NCBI GenBank assembly: GCA_026770575.1
Contig: MU657184.1
Coordinates: forward strand, 1 to 51,687
Source of the DNA: Pelagophyceae sp. CCMP2097
Lineage: Eukaryota; Sar; Pelagophyceae
DNA length: 51,687 nt
Direction: 5' to 3'
The notes beneath the pieces were generated by a model. It saw only the letters and a program-made list of their open reading frames with translations, searched no databases and was not told where the DNA came from. The position numbers and the translations under genes were made by a program. Positions 1 through 9,777 of this stretch are shown in pieces (the first letter of the stretch is position 1; each line of letters begins with the position of its first letter).

Positions 1-1
1 G

Positions 2-667
2 GAAAACTTACGCGCGGCGCTCCCGGTCACGCTGGAGAAGCTCTACAAGGCGGCCGCGGAGCCGACGCCGCTCGTGGCTCCCGCCGCGCCCGAGCCACCA
101 AAGTCGATCTACCGCGAGATGCTGAACCTCTGCGGCAAGATGACGGACCGACGCGTCAAGTTCCTCAAGGAGTGCGCCGACAAGTCGGCGACGCTCGCGA
201 GGCGCGCAGCGCGCACCGACGACTCGGAGATGGTCGCGCTCCACGAGGCCTTCCTGCTACCGCTGCCGACGAAATTCCACGACGACGACGCCGGCGAGGA
301 CCGCGTCGCGACCGACGTCGTCTTCGAAAACGGCAAGGGCTACCTTCTCGAGACGGCACGCCTCGACTCTGGGCCTGGCGGCACCGGGCGCATCGTGCAG
401 GACGGCGCGCTGTACAGCCTCGCCGACGCCGGCCGGGAGGACCTCGGCAGAATGATCGCGACGTACAATCTGCGCGCCACGCACCGCGCCGCGGGGTCTG
501 GCCGCGCCGCGGCACCACGCGCCGCGGGCCCGCCAGCCGCGGGCCCGCCAGGCGCGGGCCCGCCAGCCGCAGGCCCGCCAGCTGCGGGCCCGCCAGCCGC
601 AGCGCCGCCGCGGAGCCGACCAAAACGCGTCCGGCGACCGGCCGGTGACGACATGTATGTGTACTGA
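2..667 (+). CDS. C-terminal part of an unrecognised protein (5' partial)
   Basis: The frame is open from the first bases of the window to a TGA at 665-667, so this is the 3' end of a gene that begins outside. The readable part is about 221 residues. The first ~150 are a mixed globular-looking sequence with charged helices (KMTDRRVKFLKE, EMVALHEAFLLPL). The end is a tandem Gly/Pro/Ala stretch (AGPPA units, 15-bp DNA repeat at about 525-605) followed by a basic RPKRVRRP patch, which could be a nuclear localisation signal. I do not recognise a family. An AATAAA lies 227 bases downstream. An upstream intron just inside the window cannot be excluded. Confidence 0.6.
   Translation, partial: ENLRAALPVTLEKLYKAAAEPTPLVAPAAPEPPKSIYREMLNLCGKMTDRRVKFLKECADKSATLARRAARTDDSEMVALHEAFLLPLPTKFHDDDAGEDRVATDVVFENGKGYLLETARLDSGPGGTGRIVQDGALYSLADAGREDLGRMIATYNLRATHRAAGSGRAAAPRAAGPPAAGPPGAGPPAAGPPAAGPPAAAPPRSRPKRVRRPAGDDMYVY
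525..605 (+). repeat. 15-bp tandem repeat coding for AGPPA
   Basis: About five degenerate copies of a unit like GCGGGCCCGCCAGCC lie in frame in the 3' end of the partial gene at 2-667. The unit encodes Ala-Gly-Pro-Pro-Ala. Copy number is likely to vary between strains. Confidence 0.75.
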
Positions 668-893
668 CGACCCCGATTGTCGGCGTCGAGCGGTGAATGT
701 TTGTAGCTTCCTAAGAAAGCTTTCTGTGACCCACAGAAGACCCAACGACGCGCCGCTGGGATGTCGAGCAGGTGCGCAGCGGTCCGGCTAGTACGGCGCG
801 CCGCTGGGACGCTGAGACGGGCGCAGGCCGCGCGGCCCCCGTGGAGACGCCACTTAAGTTTGTTCTCGCGCTAAAACATCAGTGAACGGTTTG

Positions 894-899
894 AATAAA
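894..899 (+). terminator. Poly(A) signal AATAAA
   Basis: Canonical hexamer 227 bases after the stop of the partial + gene. Confidence 0.45.
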
Positions 900-1270
900 G
901 CCATTGCATTTTCGCATTTACCTGGGATTTACGGGGTATGAGCTCGTATTATTTACCCGAATTCGATTTCAATGCAACAAATTTTTTGACGCTCCGCGGC
1001 TCGGCCACGGATCCACAGACCGGCTACGGGACTTTTAGCACGCGCGTTCGCTACGTCACGGTCGGTCCTAGGGCGTGGCGCATCAAACGTTTCGATTAAC
1101 CTTACTGACCCAGGGTCCAAAATCTGGCCTACTCGTACCGAGAACGATACCTCCCAACCGTTGGAGATGGCTGGGAATGATTCAAAAAAGTATTACCCAG
1201 GGTCATGATTTCATTACCCAGTGAACGAGACCTAGAGTCTTTAAGTATCTTCTGCGGCGTGTTTATGTGA

Positions 1271-1276
1271 TTTATT
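1271..1276 (-). terminator. Poly(A) signal AATAAA
   Basis: Canonical hexamer on the minus strand, 64 bases after the stop codon of the mitochondrial carrier gene. Confidence 0.5.
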
Positions 1277-1339
1277 CAAAAGTGCCCGGCGCGTTTGCGC
1301 CTCGGCGGGGCCGGCTGGCCTCCGCGGGGCCGCGGTCGC

Positions 1340-2626
1340 TTAGAGTGACTGCATGCCGAGCATGACGCGGAACTGCTCGAAGAAGATGAGCTGCAGCGTC
1401 GTCGTCGGCGCGAAGCGGGCCCAGATCGGGAGGAAGCCGCGGTAGAAGCCCGCCGGGCCGTCCTTGGCCGCGATCTTCATGGCGCAGTCGACGAAGCCCG
1501 TGTACTCCTTGGCATCCGGCGGCTGGTTCATCAGCTTGGTGCGGATCATGTCAAAGGGCGCGACCGTGCACGTCATGAAGAAGCCCGCCGAGAACGCAGC
1601 CGCCGCTTGCGTCATGATGTCCTTCGCCGGCATGCCCGCGTTCACGAGCACCTGCTTGATCCTAGAGGAGGCCGCGTCGGGCAACCGGCTAGGTTCGAGG
1701 GCGCCCGAAATCCACCGTATTGGCGGGGCACGCACTCGTCGTAGCACGCCATCTTCGTGCCGTTGAGGACCATGGCGCGCGAAATGTTGGCGTCGATGCC
1801 GCGGTAGAATCCGGAGACGCCCTGCGACTTGTAGAGGGCCGAGGCCTCGCCGACGAAGGACGTGTCCGTCTTGGACGCCATCATGCGAGTCTTGAGCACG
1901 TCAAACGGGTTGCCAACCTACGCGTAACGCATCCTGCGGCGCCGCGTCGGACAGCCCCTATAGGCGTCCGGGCGCTCCAGCGCGCGGGACTCACGGTGGA
2001 GCCGATGGCGCCAGCGAGGCAGCCCGCGGCAAACTTCTTAAGAAAGTGCGCGTTCTTGTCCTTGGCGCCGAGCAGCTCCTTGCACGGGTCGTACAGGCCC
2101 AGGCGCAGCGACGTGTAAGACGCCTCGCGCAGCCACGCGGCCTGCGGGTTGCGAACCGTCGCCCAAAGCTGCGCCGAGAGCCGGGCCCCTTATGCTCATC
2201 TTCGCTCTATTCCGGTCCCGTCCGGACTTACGCCGATGCCCTTGTAGAAGGCGGTCGGGCCCTCCTGGGACATGGTCGAGGAGATGACGGTGCCGACGGT
2301 GCCGCCGGAGACTTGGAGGCGCGTCTTGACGACATCGATCGGGTGAATAAAAGTCACCGTCGCAACGGCGCTCATCCCCGCGGCGGCAACCTAGACTAGC
2401 GCAATGGGGAGGCCGCCGGCTGCGGAACACGGAGCGCCGAAAATCAAGCCGCGAATAGCGCCGGCGACTCGAAGAGGGAAAAGGCTCTTTAAAACAGCGC
2501 AGACGCGCGGATTCGGGCGCCCCTTTTGGCGGCGCGTCAATAGCGCGGCGCCGCCGGCCCCGGCCAGCGGCGCGCCTGGCCGCCCGGCCCGCGGACGCTG
2601 GGACGGACCTGCTGAACGAGCGACAT
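1340..2626 (-). CDS. Mitochondrial carrier (SLC25), dicarboxylate/oxoglutarate type
   Basis: Five exons (2626-2609, 2390-2232, 2168-1995, 1917-1736, 1661-1340) join in frame to 284 residues, the usual size for this family. All three carrier repeats are present, each with a Px[DE]xx[KR] signature: [21 protein letters not shown] and [11 protein letters not shown]. The end ([20 protein letters not shown]) resembles the 2-oxoglutarate/malate and dicarboxylate carriers of the inner mitochondrial membrane, so exchange of dicarboxylates is likely; exact substrate is inference. Introns are 218, 63, 77 and 74 bp. The junction DE|IKQVL is phase 2 and conserved. The first exon encodes only MSLVQQ. The gene is divergent from the GH16 gene across 439 bp. 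Confidence 0.9.
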
Positions 2627-3065
2627 CTTTGGATGGATTGAGCGGGGATGAGTCAACCACACGTACTTGTTCACGTCCGTTCGATCGCTCGTTATTTTAG
2701 GGAAATTCTCTAAAACAAGAAAACGCTCAAAGGCGCCGGCGGCGGCTAGACGGGCCGACGCCGGGGAGCCCCGCGGCTTCTGTTGGGCGACCCGGTCGGG
2801 TCGCGTTAATATCCATTTTGGCGATCCCCAGCGCGAGTCCGGCCGAGGTCGAACGACTGCCAGTGGTCGAACGCCGCGGTGCGCGCCGTCCGGACGCTTC
2901 GAGGCATCCGCCGACCCTCTGGCGGTCCCTCGCGCTGCGCGCGATGCCGCGCAGGATGCGGCGGCGCGGGGTATCAAGGCGCGAATTGGTGCGGCGCGCT
3001 GCGGCTTGCGAGAGCCCCGCGGACTTTCGTCATCGTAGCTCGCGCGCGAGGAGGAGTGGGCGATC
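2627..3065. promoter_or_regulatory. Divergent intergenic region
   Basis: Sits between the start codons of the carrier (-) and the GH16 gene (+), so it should hold both promoters and 5' UTRs. I see no TATA box or strong repeat. Reading frames crossing it have no homology I recognise. Confidence 0.45.
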
Positions 3066-4991
3066 ATGCGGGATCACCGCCAGCGGCAGCTCGTGGTGCG
3101 TTGGCGTCCGACTGCGCAGCCTCGCGACCCTCGCGTGCTTAGGAATCGCAGCAGAAACACCTCGAGCTGTACGCCTTCCTCGCCAGCGACCTCGTGCGAC
3201 GCCCTGCTGCGGGAGGGAGGGCGCCGACGCGCGGCCGGCGGGGGCGCGGCTCGCGAGGCGGCGGCGCGTAGGAGGGTTCGACGCCGCTGGCCGGCGACTC
3301 GCCGCACGCCGGCGAGGGCCGGCTCTCGGACAGCGAGTGGCACGCGATCGACCTGCAGGGCCGGCCTCTGTCGCCGCGGCCGGCCGTCGGCAAGGTGCCT
3401 CCGAGTTTGTCGCTCCCGACGATTGGCGCCTCTGCGCCTACGGCGCTGCGCGCCGACGAGTGGCAGCTGCCGCGGCTGCCGCTGCTCCCCGCCGCCAGCA
3501 GCCGCAGCAACCCCGGCCTCGCGTCGCCGGCCAGGCAGCAGATCTCGCCCGCGTCGCCCGCGGCGCTGGCCAAGGCGGGCCGGCTCCGCGCCGCGCCGCT
3601 CCGCGCCGCACCGCTCCGGGCCGACTCGTTCAGCCGCGGTTCGTTCCCGAGCCTCGCCGGCACGCCGTCGCGGCGGCGTTCCTTACCAGTTGCGGCGGCG
3701 CTGCCGCGCGCGCATCCGGCCTTTTCGTACCCTGTCCGCGGCGACTTTTCCTACCCCGGGAGCCCCGGCGGCGGGGTGTCGCCCGCGATGCCGCGCGCGC
3801 ATTGGGAGGCGCCGCTCGGCGCCGACGCGCCGCATGGCGCCGAAGGCGCGCACGAGCGGCGGCCGTCGCTGGGCAATCACGACGCGCTTCGGGTTTCGCA
3901 CGACGCGCTTCGGGTTTCCAAGGCGAAGCGCGCCGCGTCGCCGTACGCGGCATCGCGCGCTGCGCAGCCGCTGCCGCCGCCGCGGAAGCCGCTCTCGGAG
4001 GGGTTGCAGTTGGTCTGGGCGGACACTTTCGACTATGAGGGAGCGCCGCACGCCCACCGATGGGAGTACCAAACCGACTGCAACGACTGGGTCCACGACG
4101 ACCGACACTGCGAGGTGCGCGGAAGACCCGAGGGAGGGAGCCGTCGAGGGACCGGAGATACGTCTTCAACATGCGTCAACCCTAGGCGCAGTGGTATACA
4201 GATCGCCTCGAAAACGCGTGCGTCCGCGACGGACGCCTGCGCATCATCGCGCGCGCGGAGCGGCACCGCGGCTGCGACTTTACGTCGGCCCGGTTGCGCA
4301 CAAAGCACCGCGGCGACTGGCTCTACGGCCGCTGCGAGGTCCGAGCAAGGCTGCCGCCGTCCAAGCGCGGCCTCTGGCCGGCCATCTGGATGTTGCCCAC
4401 GGACGAGGCCTTTGGGCCGTGGCCGCACAGCGGCGAGATTGACGTCATGGAGCACGCGAGGCGCCGCGCCCACGCCGAAGACTCCGAAGACGAACAGAGG
4501 CGGACGTCCGGCCCCTTCGAGGGTGCCTCGATGGATCCAGCCGGGACCCGACACGGTCCGAGGACGTGGTCCCGACATCGAAAGAACCCCATCGACGAGG
4601 GCAGGGGGTCCCTTTTGTACCGCACGTCTCGCAGGTCGGTTGGGAGGACGAAGGCACGATCCACTCCGCGGCGCACTCTGCGGCGCACAACCCCGCCGTG
4701 GGTTCGCAGCGGAGCAGGGCCAAGGTGGTGGCGGGGGCGCACCGGGGGTTCCACACTTACAGTTGCGACTGGACGGAGAAACGAATCGTGATATCCGTGG
4801 ACAACGACCCCGTCCTCGTCGTGGAGAACTCGGGCCGCGGCTCCGGCGAGTGGCCCTACTCGGAGCGGTTCCACCTCCTGCTGAACATCGCGGTCGGCGG
4901 GTGGGCCATGCGCGACGGCATCGATATAGACGCCTTTCCCGTCTGCATGGAAATCGCTCATGTCAAATACTTCCAGGAAGTGCCACGATAA
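3066..4991 (+). CDS. Glycoside hydrolase family 16 (beta-glucanase/laminarinase-like)
   Basis: Inferred exons 3066-3095, 3143-3193, 3272-4114, 4186-4455 and 4635-4991 are all phase 0 and give 516 residues. The C-terminal half is a GH16 jelly-roll: LVWADTFDY, WYTDRLENACVRDGRL, GLWPAIWML, the catalytic GEIDVMEH (two Glu flanking the Asp) and FHTYSCDWT. GH16 enzymes cut beta-1,3(/1,4)-glucans; chrysolaminarin is the likely substrate in such algae (inference). The first ~300 residues are low-complexity Ala/Arg/Pro/Ser with small duplications (HDALRVS twice), and no clear signal peptide is seen, so the first two short exons are uncertain. The last intron (4456-4634) starts with GC, not GT. Confidence 0.82.
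4456..4634 (+). other. GC-AG intron in the GH16 gene
   Basis: The conserved GH16 block reads GEIDVMEH then VGWEDEG only if 179 bp are removed between CAC and GTC. The donor is GCGAGG and the acceptor CGCAG. No GT donor in the right phase lies near the MEH codons. Confidence 0.65.
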
Positions 4992-5400
4992 CACCGCGCG
5001 GCCCGTGTGCGTCATGTGTGTATGTAAACTCAAAGTCCAACTCAACTCAAAGTCCAACTCAACAAGGGCCCCGTTGCGACAAGATGGCCGAAACTTGCCA
5101 GGCCAACAAAGTCCGTCGAGATGGAACACAGCCCCACCGTGAGAGGCTTCAGGCACCGGGGGGCACTGCGGCTTCTGCGCACACGGCCCTCTGCTGGAGC
5201 TGCGTTTCATCATCGCCGAATTGCGAAGGAATCTTCGTCGACACGGTTGTCCGTCGAGCCTGAGACTCTCCTCCAGCGTCCCTGCGGCCTCTGGTGTCTC
5301 AGCTGGCCCTCCATCCTCGCCAACGCGCGCCCAAGAACCCAAAGGACAATGAACCGCGTGCTTACGATCCGTGCGCCGTTCCTCAGTGTTCCCCGCAAAG
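4992..5400. other. Intergenic region between convergent 3' ends
   Basis: No gene seen. Contains a direct repeat of about 17 bp, twice in tandem (unit ACTCAAAGTCCAACTCA, about 5028-5062), just after the GH16 stop. Confidence 0.5.
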
Positions 5401-7867
5401 CTAGTGTATCCACCAGGCTTTGAAATCTTCCAGGCTGACGGCGTTGGTGCTGAACGGGTCCAACGCGCGCAGCGCTTCAGCTTCCTCCTCGGCGTCCCAG
5501 TCGGCGCCCAAATCGCGCATGAGGTCTCCCATCTTGTCCATCTTGGCCGTGCCGTCCTTGGCCGAGTCGTACTTTGAAAAAGCTTCAGAGACGCATTCCG
5601 AGTCGACCTCGGCCAGGAACTCGCCGGCCTTGAGTTGAGGTGGCTGCAGGCAGTTGGGGTTGTCCAAGAACTCTTGTAAAGTGAGCCTGCGGAAGCGCTG
5701 CAATTTCGAGATCAAAGGCTCGTCAAACGCGATTTGTCTGCACGCGGCGCGCTGCGAGTCGCTGCCTCCCTCTAAAAGTGCGCCGACGACGCGGTTCTCC
5801 AGGACCCAAAACGCGCCGAAAACACGCGTCGTCGCGTACTCGGCGAGGCCCAAAGCAACGACGACGCCGTCGCAGCGGCCGTGCAAGTCCAAGCGGCAGT
5901 CCAGAAAGCGCGAGTGGACGTGCGGCATTGGATCGAACGGCGCCGTAAACGGCTTGTCGCCACGCAAGTCCGCGGCGACTGTCCGCGCGCAGTGCCGGGC
6001 CGTCTCGATAGCGTTGGGCTCGTGCTGCAGCCGGACCAGTGAGTCGTTTGAACGCGGCAGCGGGAACGTGGCGACGTCGCCAATCGCAAAGACGTCGCCG
6101 GTCGCGTGCGAGGCGCGTAGGCCGTGGTCGACGAGTACGGACTGGTCCTTTGGCGACAGCTTTAAAGCGCGCTGGAAGACTTGCGTGTTGGCCACCGTGC
6201 CGAGGCACAAGACGACGAATCTTGCAGCGAGCCAAGAGAGCGCGCCGCCGTGCCTATTCGCCAGCACGACGCCGCGGCATTCCGAGAAGAAGGGTTCGCG
6301 GTCAAACTTGCGCGGCCGCGTGCGCTGGAGTGAGACGGCGGGACCTTCTAGCGTAGGGAACTCGCCGTCGTCGTCCGGCGCCCACAGCCGGACGCAGCGG
6401 TGCTCGCGGACGAAGCGCACGCCGACTTTAACCAATTGACGCTCGTAGAACCTAGACACTGATATGGCGGTCCAAACAGGCGGTATGAACAGTGGCCGGT
6501 CCAAACATAACAGTGGCCGGTCCAAAGGAGGTCACGGTTGCGACTCCGTCAAAAGTTTGCCGACCCTGATCCCCGGCGCGGTGGCGGGCTCGGCGACGGC
6601 CTTGGCGTCGGACCCCGCGTCTTCGGCGCGCTGCGCGGCGTCCGTCGCGTCGTCGTCGGGCGAGAAGAGTGCTGGGAGTAGGCGGTCCCGCGAGAGCACG
6701 ATCGTGACCGGGATTTTGTCCTCGCGGAACTTTGCAAGAGTCGCCGCGAGCTCCTACAAGCGGCGGAGTCTGAGACGGCGCGCACTTTCGGACGACGAGA
6801 GCGCCCTCCGGGAGGCGCCTTACCATGGTCAACAGGCCGCCGCCGACGACGACTACGGGCAGCACGCTCGTCTCCTGGCCGTCGACCTCGTTTGCGGCTG
6901 CGGCGTGAGCGAGTTTTACGGCGTCGCCGACGTTGCGCAAATGGTGCACGCTCCCAAAACCCAACCTGCAGCCGTCTTTCGGCGCCAGCAGCCAAGGCTT
7001 GAGCACGCCGTCCGCCTCCGCGCCGACAGCGGCCGCGCCTCTCTCCAGCGCCGCGTCCGCGGCCTCTGATTCGTCGGCCGGCGGCGGCCGCGCCTCCAAG
7101 TCGGCGTGCGCCTTGTCCCACAGCGAGGCGGCAAAGTCGTCGGCGTCGGCATCGTGGAGCAGCTTCGCGCGGCCGCCGGTGGCGATCACCTGGCGGTCGG
7201 CGGTCGGCGCGGGGCTCCTGGACGGCGCTCCGGGATCGCCGTCTTGCACAAAGAGCCTCTTGCACAAAGAGCCCACGGCGTGGATTCAAGCCTCTTCCGC
7301 TCCCGACTCTGCAACCAGCCTCTTCCGCTCCCGACTCTGCAACCAGCCTCTTCTGCTCCCGACTCTGCAGACGCTCTATCCTACGGTTCTCCGAATATCG
7401 TGCAACGCGCGGGCCCTCGCGAGCTTTTCGTACGTAACTTCCGTGATCCTTCCCGTCTCGTAGTCCCTCAGCGTCAACCGCCGATAGTTCAAGTTGCAGT
7501 CGAAGACCACGCTGCCGTAAATAAAGTCGACTTTTGCGGCGTACCAGTCTGGGGTTTGGACGGCGCCGTCGAAGGAGCCTTTTACCCACTGGAAACCCGC
7601 ACCGTCCGACGATAAAGCCGCCTTCAGCCCTTTAGAGTCCTTGGACAGCACCGTGCGGTCGTAGGGCGCCAGGTTTCGCGGCTCGGCGGAGACGACGAGG
7701 CAGAGCGGCTTGGTGGACTCATAGCCGTCGGCGTTTGCATGGAGCCCTAGTAGCTCCGACACAAAGTGCGCCGCCGAAACGCCGCCGCCCACGACGGCGA
7801 CGACCACGTCAAGCTTGCAGTCCGCCTTTAAATGAGGCGCCGCGGGGGCGTGCGGCGCCGCCTGCAT
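5401..7867 (-). CDS. Monodehydroascorbate-reductase-like FAD/NAD(P)H oxidoreductase with C-terminal EF-hand-like domain
   Basis: Exons 7867-7421, 7189-6824, 6753-6536 and 6451-5401 give 693 residues. The first Rossmann fold has VVVAVVGGGVSAAHF (FAD). ATGGRAKLL and VVVVGGGLLTMELAATL form the NAD(P) part. VDHGLRASHATGDVFAIGDVATFPL is the second FAD motif, followed by a stretch (QHEPNAIETARHCAR ... HSRFLD) typical of plant-type MDHAR. The enzyme would recycle ascorbate in the H2O2-scavenging pathway; it could instead be a related AIF-type reductase. The last ~70 residues (FSKYDSAKDGTAKMDKM ... LDPFSTNAVSLE) look like a pair of degenerate EF-hands, an unusual addition. Intron 7190-7420 is GC-AG. 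Divergent from the MFS gene. Confidence 0.85.
6452..6535 (-). other. Intron with internal tandem repeat
   Basis: An 84-bp intron of the MDHAR-like gene. It carries two near-identical copies of a motif like ACAGTGGCCGGTCCAAA and a third partial copy (GGCGGTCCAAACAGG) on the + strand. Splicing (CC|GTGACC...TCTAG|G) restores PFYERQLVKVG. Confidence 0.7.
7190..7420 (-). other. GC-AG intron with tandem repeats in the MDHAR-like gene
   Basis: Removing 231 bp between KL and VIATGG restores the conserved YEKLVIATGGRAK block. The donor is GCGAGG and the acceptor CGCCAG. The intron holds three copies of a 28-bp unit (about 7288-7371 on +, containing CCTCTTCCGCTCCCGACTC) and two copies of a 15-bp unit (CTTGCACAAAGAGCC, about 7243-7273). 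Confidence 0.7.
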
Positions 7868-8099
7868 CGCGCCGAGCGAGGCGACCGCGCAACGGCGTTC
7901 GTTGTGGCGTTCGTGGAGAGGGCCGATTTCGGCGACGACGCTCTGCGGAAGCGGCGAGCTCGGTGGGCCTTCTCTGCGTTCAGGAGAGTCTGTCGGGAGC
8001 CGTCACGGTCGTCGACAGGGCCGCTCGGTGGGCATCGTCTCTGCCGTTGCGGGTTCATAAAGCGCACGCGCACGTGCCGCTCCATCTTGCGGGGCCTCG
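7868..8099. promoter_or_regulatory. Divergent promoter region MDHAR-like / MFS
   Basis: 232 bp separate the two start codons, so both promoters must lie here. No named motif was recognised. Confidence 0.4.
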
Positions 8100-9518
8100 A
8101 TGGAGCGGGTGGAGCGGTACGCCCTTGGGCCGGCATGCGTCGAACTCGCCGCATACTGCGCCGTCTCCTCCCTGACGGCCGCGCTCTGGCTCGCCTACTC
8201 GCCCATCGAGCAAGCCTGCCGCGACTACTATGGCTGGGGCCGCGACGTCGTACCTTCACTCGCGGCGTGGGGCCCCGGCGTATCCATCGCCTTGGCGGGC
8301 TTCGTGCCCCGAATCGTATACGCTTTGGGCGGGCCGTCGGAGACGGTGACTGCGGCGTCGGTCTTCGTCGCAATCGCGGCGGCGGCGCGCTGCGCCTTCT
8401 CGGCGGGTTGGGCGAGCGTGGCGGCGGCGCACGCCTCGTGCGCGATCAACTCATTCGCCGGCGTGCTCCTCCTCTGTACGCCCTCCGTACTCTCGCGCGA
8501 ATACTTCGCGCCGAGGCACCGAGTCAGGGCCACGTCGACGATGCTCGCTGCGAACCAACTCGGAGGTCAGTCGCTGCGCGGGGAAGTGACGTTCGAGGTG
8601 GCTTAGGATCCATCCTGGGTGGGGACACCCGCCCGAGGCGCAACCATGGACGTGTCGCGCACAGCTTGCCTCGGCTTCCTCGGGGCCCGAGCTGCAGACC
8701 GGCCCGAGCGCGTCCGGCCGTTCTTCGCGGTCACGGCCGCCGTCGCCGCCGCCGTCTGCGTGATCTGCTGTTTCCGGCACGCGGCGAAGCGCGGGACCAA
8801 GCGCGTCGGGAGAGGCGCCGACGACCCTTTGACAGACGACGCCCCTTTGACAGACGCCTCGGAAGACGACGGCCTCCCGGCCTCCAGACGCGGCGGCGTC
8901 GGCGCGCTGCTGGGGAACGGCGACTACGTCGCGCTCGCGTGCGGCCTGGGTTTGTCCATCGGCGCGTTTACGGGCTGGCAAGGAGTGCTCTACCCCATCC
9001 TCGCGCCGCTCGGCTGGTCGGTGCGGCGGGCGTCGTGGCTCGGCTTCGCCTCGGGCCTCGGCGGCACGGCGGCGCAGTTGTTAGCGGGGTTCTGCGTCGT
9101 CGATGCCTCGGAGGCGCGGAGCAAGCGCTTCGTCGTTTCGTCAGTGGCGGTGGCAGCAACGTGCCTGGGGGCGTTCACGCTCGCCCTCCGTGTCGACGCC
9201 ATCCCAAGAACCGCAGCGGTCGCCGCGCTCGTCGCGTACACGTTTCTCATCGTCGGCGCCGAGGGTGTCGTCTACGAGGCGGCCACGGACGCCGTTTCGC
9301 CGCACCTGCGGACGGCAGCCGGCGCGGGGCTCGTCCTCGGCTTCAACGGCCCCGCGACGCTCTTCATTCTCCTCTCGCTCGCCGTGCCGCCCTTTGCGCT
9401 GACGTGCGCCCTCTGCGCCTCGACGCTTGTCGCGGTCGCAGTCCTCGCCACGGTCTGGACAAGGAGGCAGCCGCCGCCGGTCGAAGGCTACTTGGCCTTG
9501 GATTCGCAAATGACTTGA
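8100..9518 (+). CDS. Major facilitator superfamily transporter, FLVCR/SLC49-like
   Basis: Exons 8100-8565, 8607-8618 and 8665-9518 give 443 residues. The protein has about 12 hydrophobic segments with a polar acidic loop in the middle (DDPLTDDAPLTDASEDDG). YYGWGRDVVPSLAAWGP in TM1-2, RATSTMLAANQLGGSIL in TM5 and a late GEGVVYEAATDAVSPHL-like segment fit the FLVCR/DIRC2 branch, whose members carry haem, choline or other small molecules; substrate here is unknown. Two very short introns (41 and 46 bp) surround a 12-bp exon, needed to restore the helix NQLGGSILACLGFLGA. This mini-exon is the least certain part. Confidence 0.75.
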
Positions 9519-9777
9519 CCCATTTTCAAAACCTCGTCATCGTCCGCGTCTGCGCTCGCCCCCATGTCCCGCCGGGGGGGCGCGAGCCATGGAAGGCCAC
9601 CATGGCGCCGGCCAGTGACGCAGCATTTTAGCGATCATCAAATCTTTTTTTTTTTTCTTGGGAAGTGAAGTCGCGTGACGTTCTTCTGTCAGGGGCCGTT
9701 TCGACGCGTGACGCGGACGTTGCGTCGGTCGCGGGCCGTCCCGCGGTTTCCCGCCCCGCGGTTTCCCGCCCCGGAGC
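9519..9777 (+). promoter_or_regulatory. Upstream region of the PGM gene
   Basis: Contains a T(12-13) homopolymer run at about 9643-9658 and two nearly identical copies of CCGCGGTTTCCCGCCCC just before the ATG (about 9750-9775). No coding signal. Confidence 0.4.

Larger units (their letters stand above)
668..1339. other. Intergenic region between convergent genes
   Basis: No convincing coding sequence. Both genes end here, and each has a canonical AATAAA (894-899 on +, 1276-1271 on -). The middle (about 900-1260) is less GC-rich than its surroundings and repeats short ATTACCCA/TTACCC words. I see no RNA gene. Confidence 0.6.

Noticed and set aside
2818..4442. Long overlapping plus-strand frames (406 and 458 residues) over the GH16 gene
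   Set aside because: Arg/Ala/Gly-rich shadows of the GH16 exon in other frames; no conserved motif.
8619..8664. Start of the second MFS half at the GTG 8619
   Set aside because: This would give a non-helical start; splicing out 46 bp restores a continuous membrane helix.
7832..9631. 599-residue plus-strand frame over the MFS gene
   Set aside because: Mostly Arg, Gly and Ala with no membrane segments, whereas the neighbouring frame gives a typical transporter.
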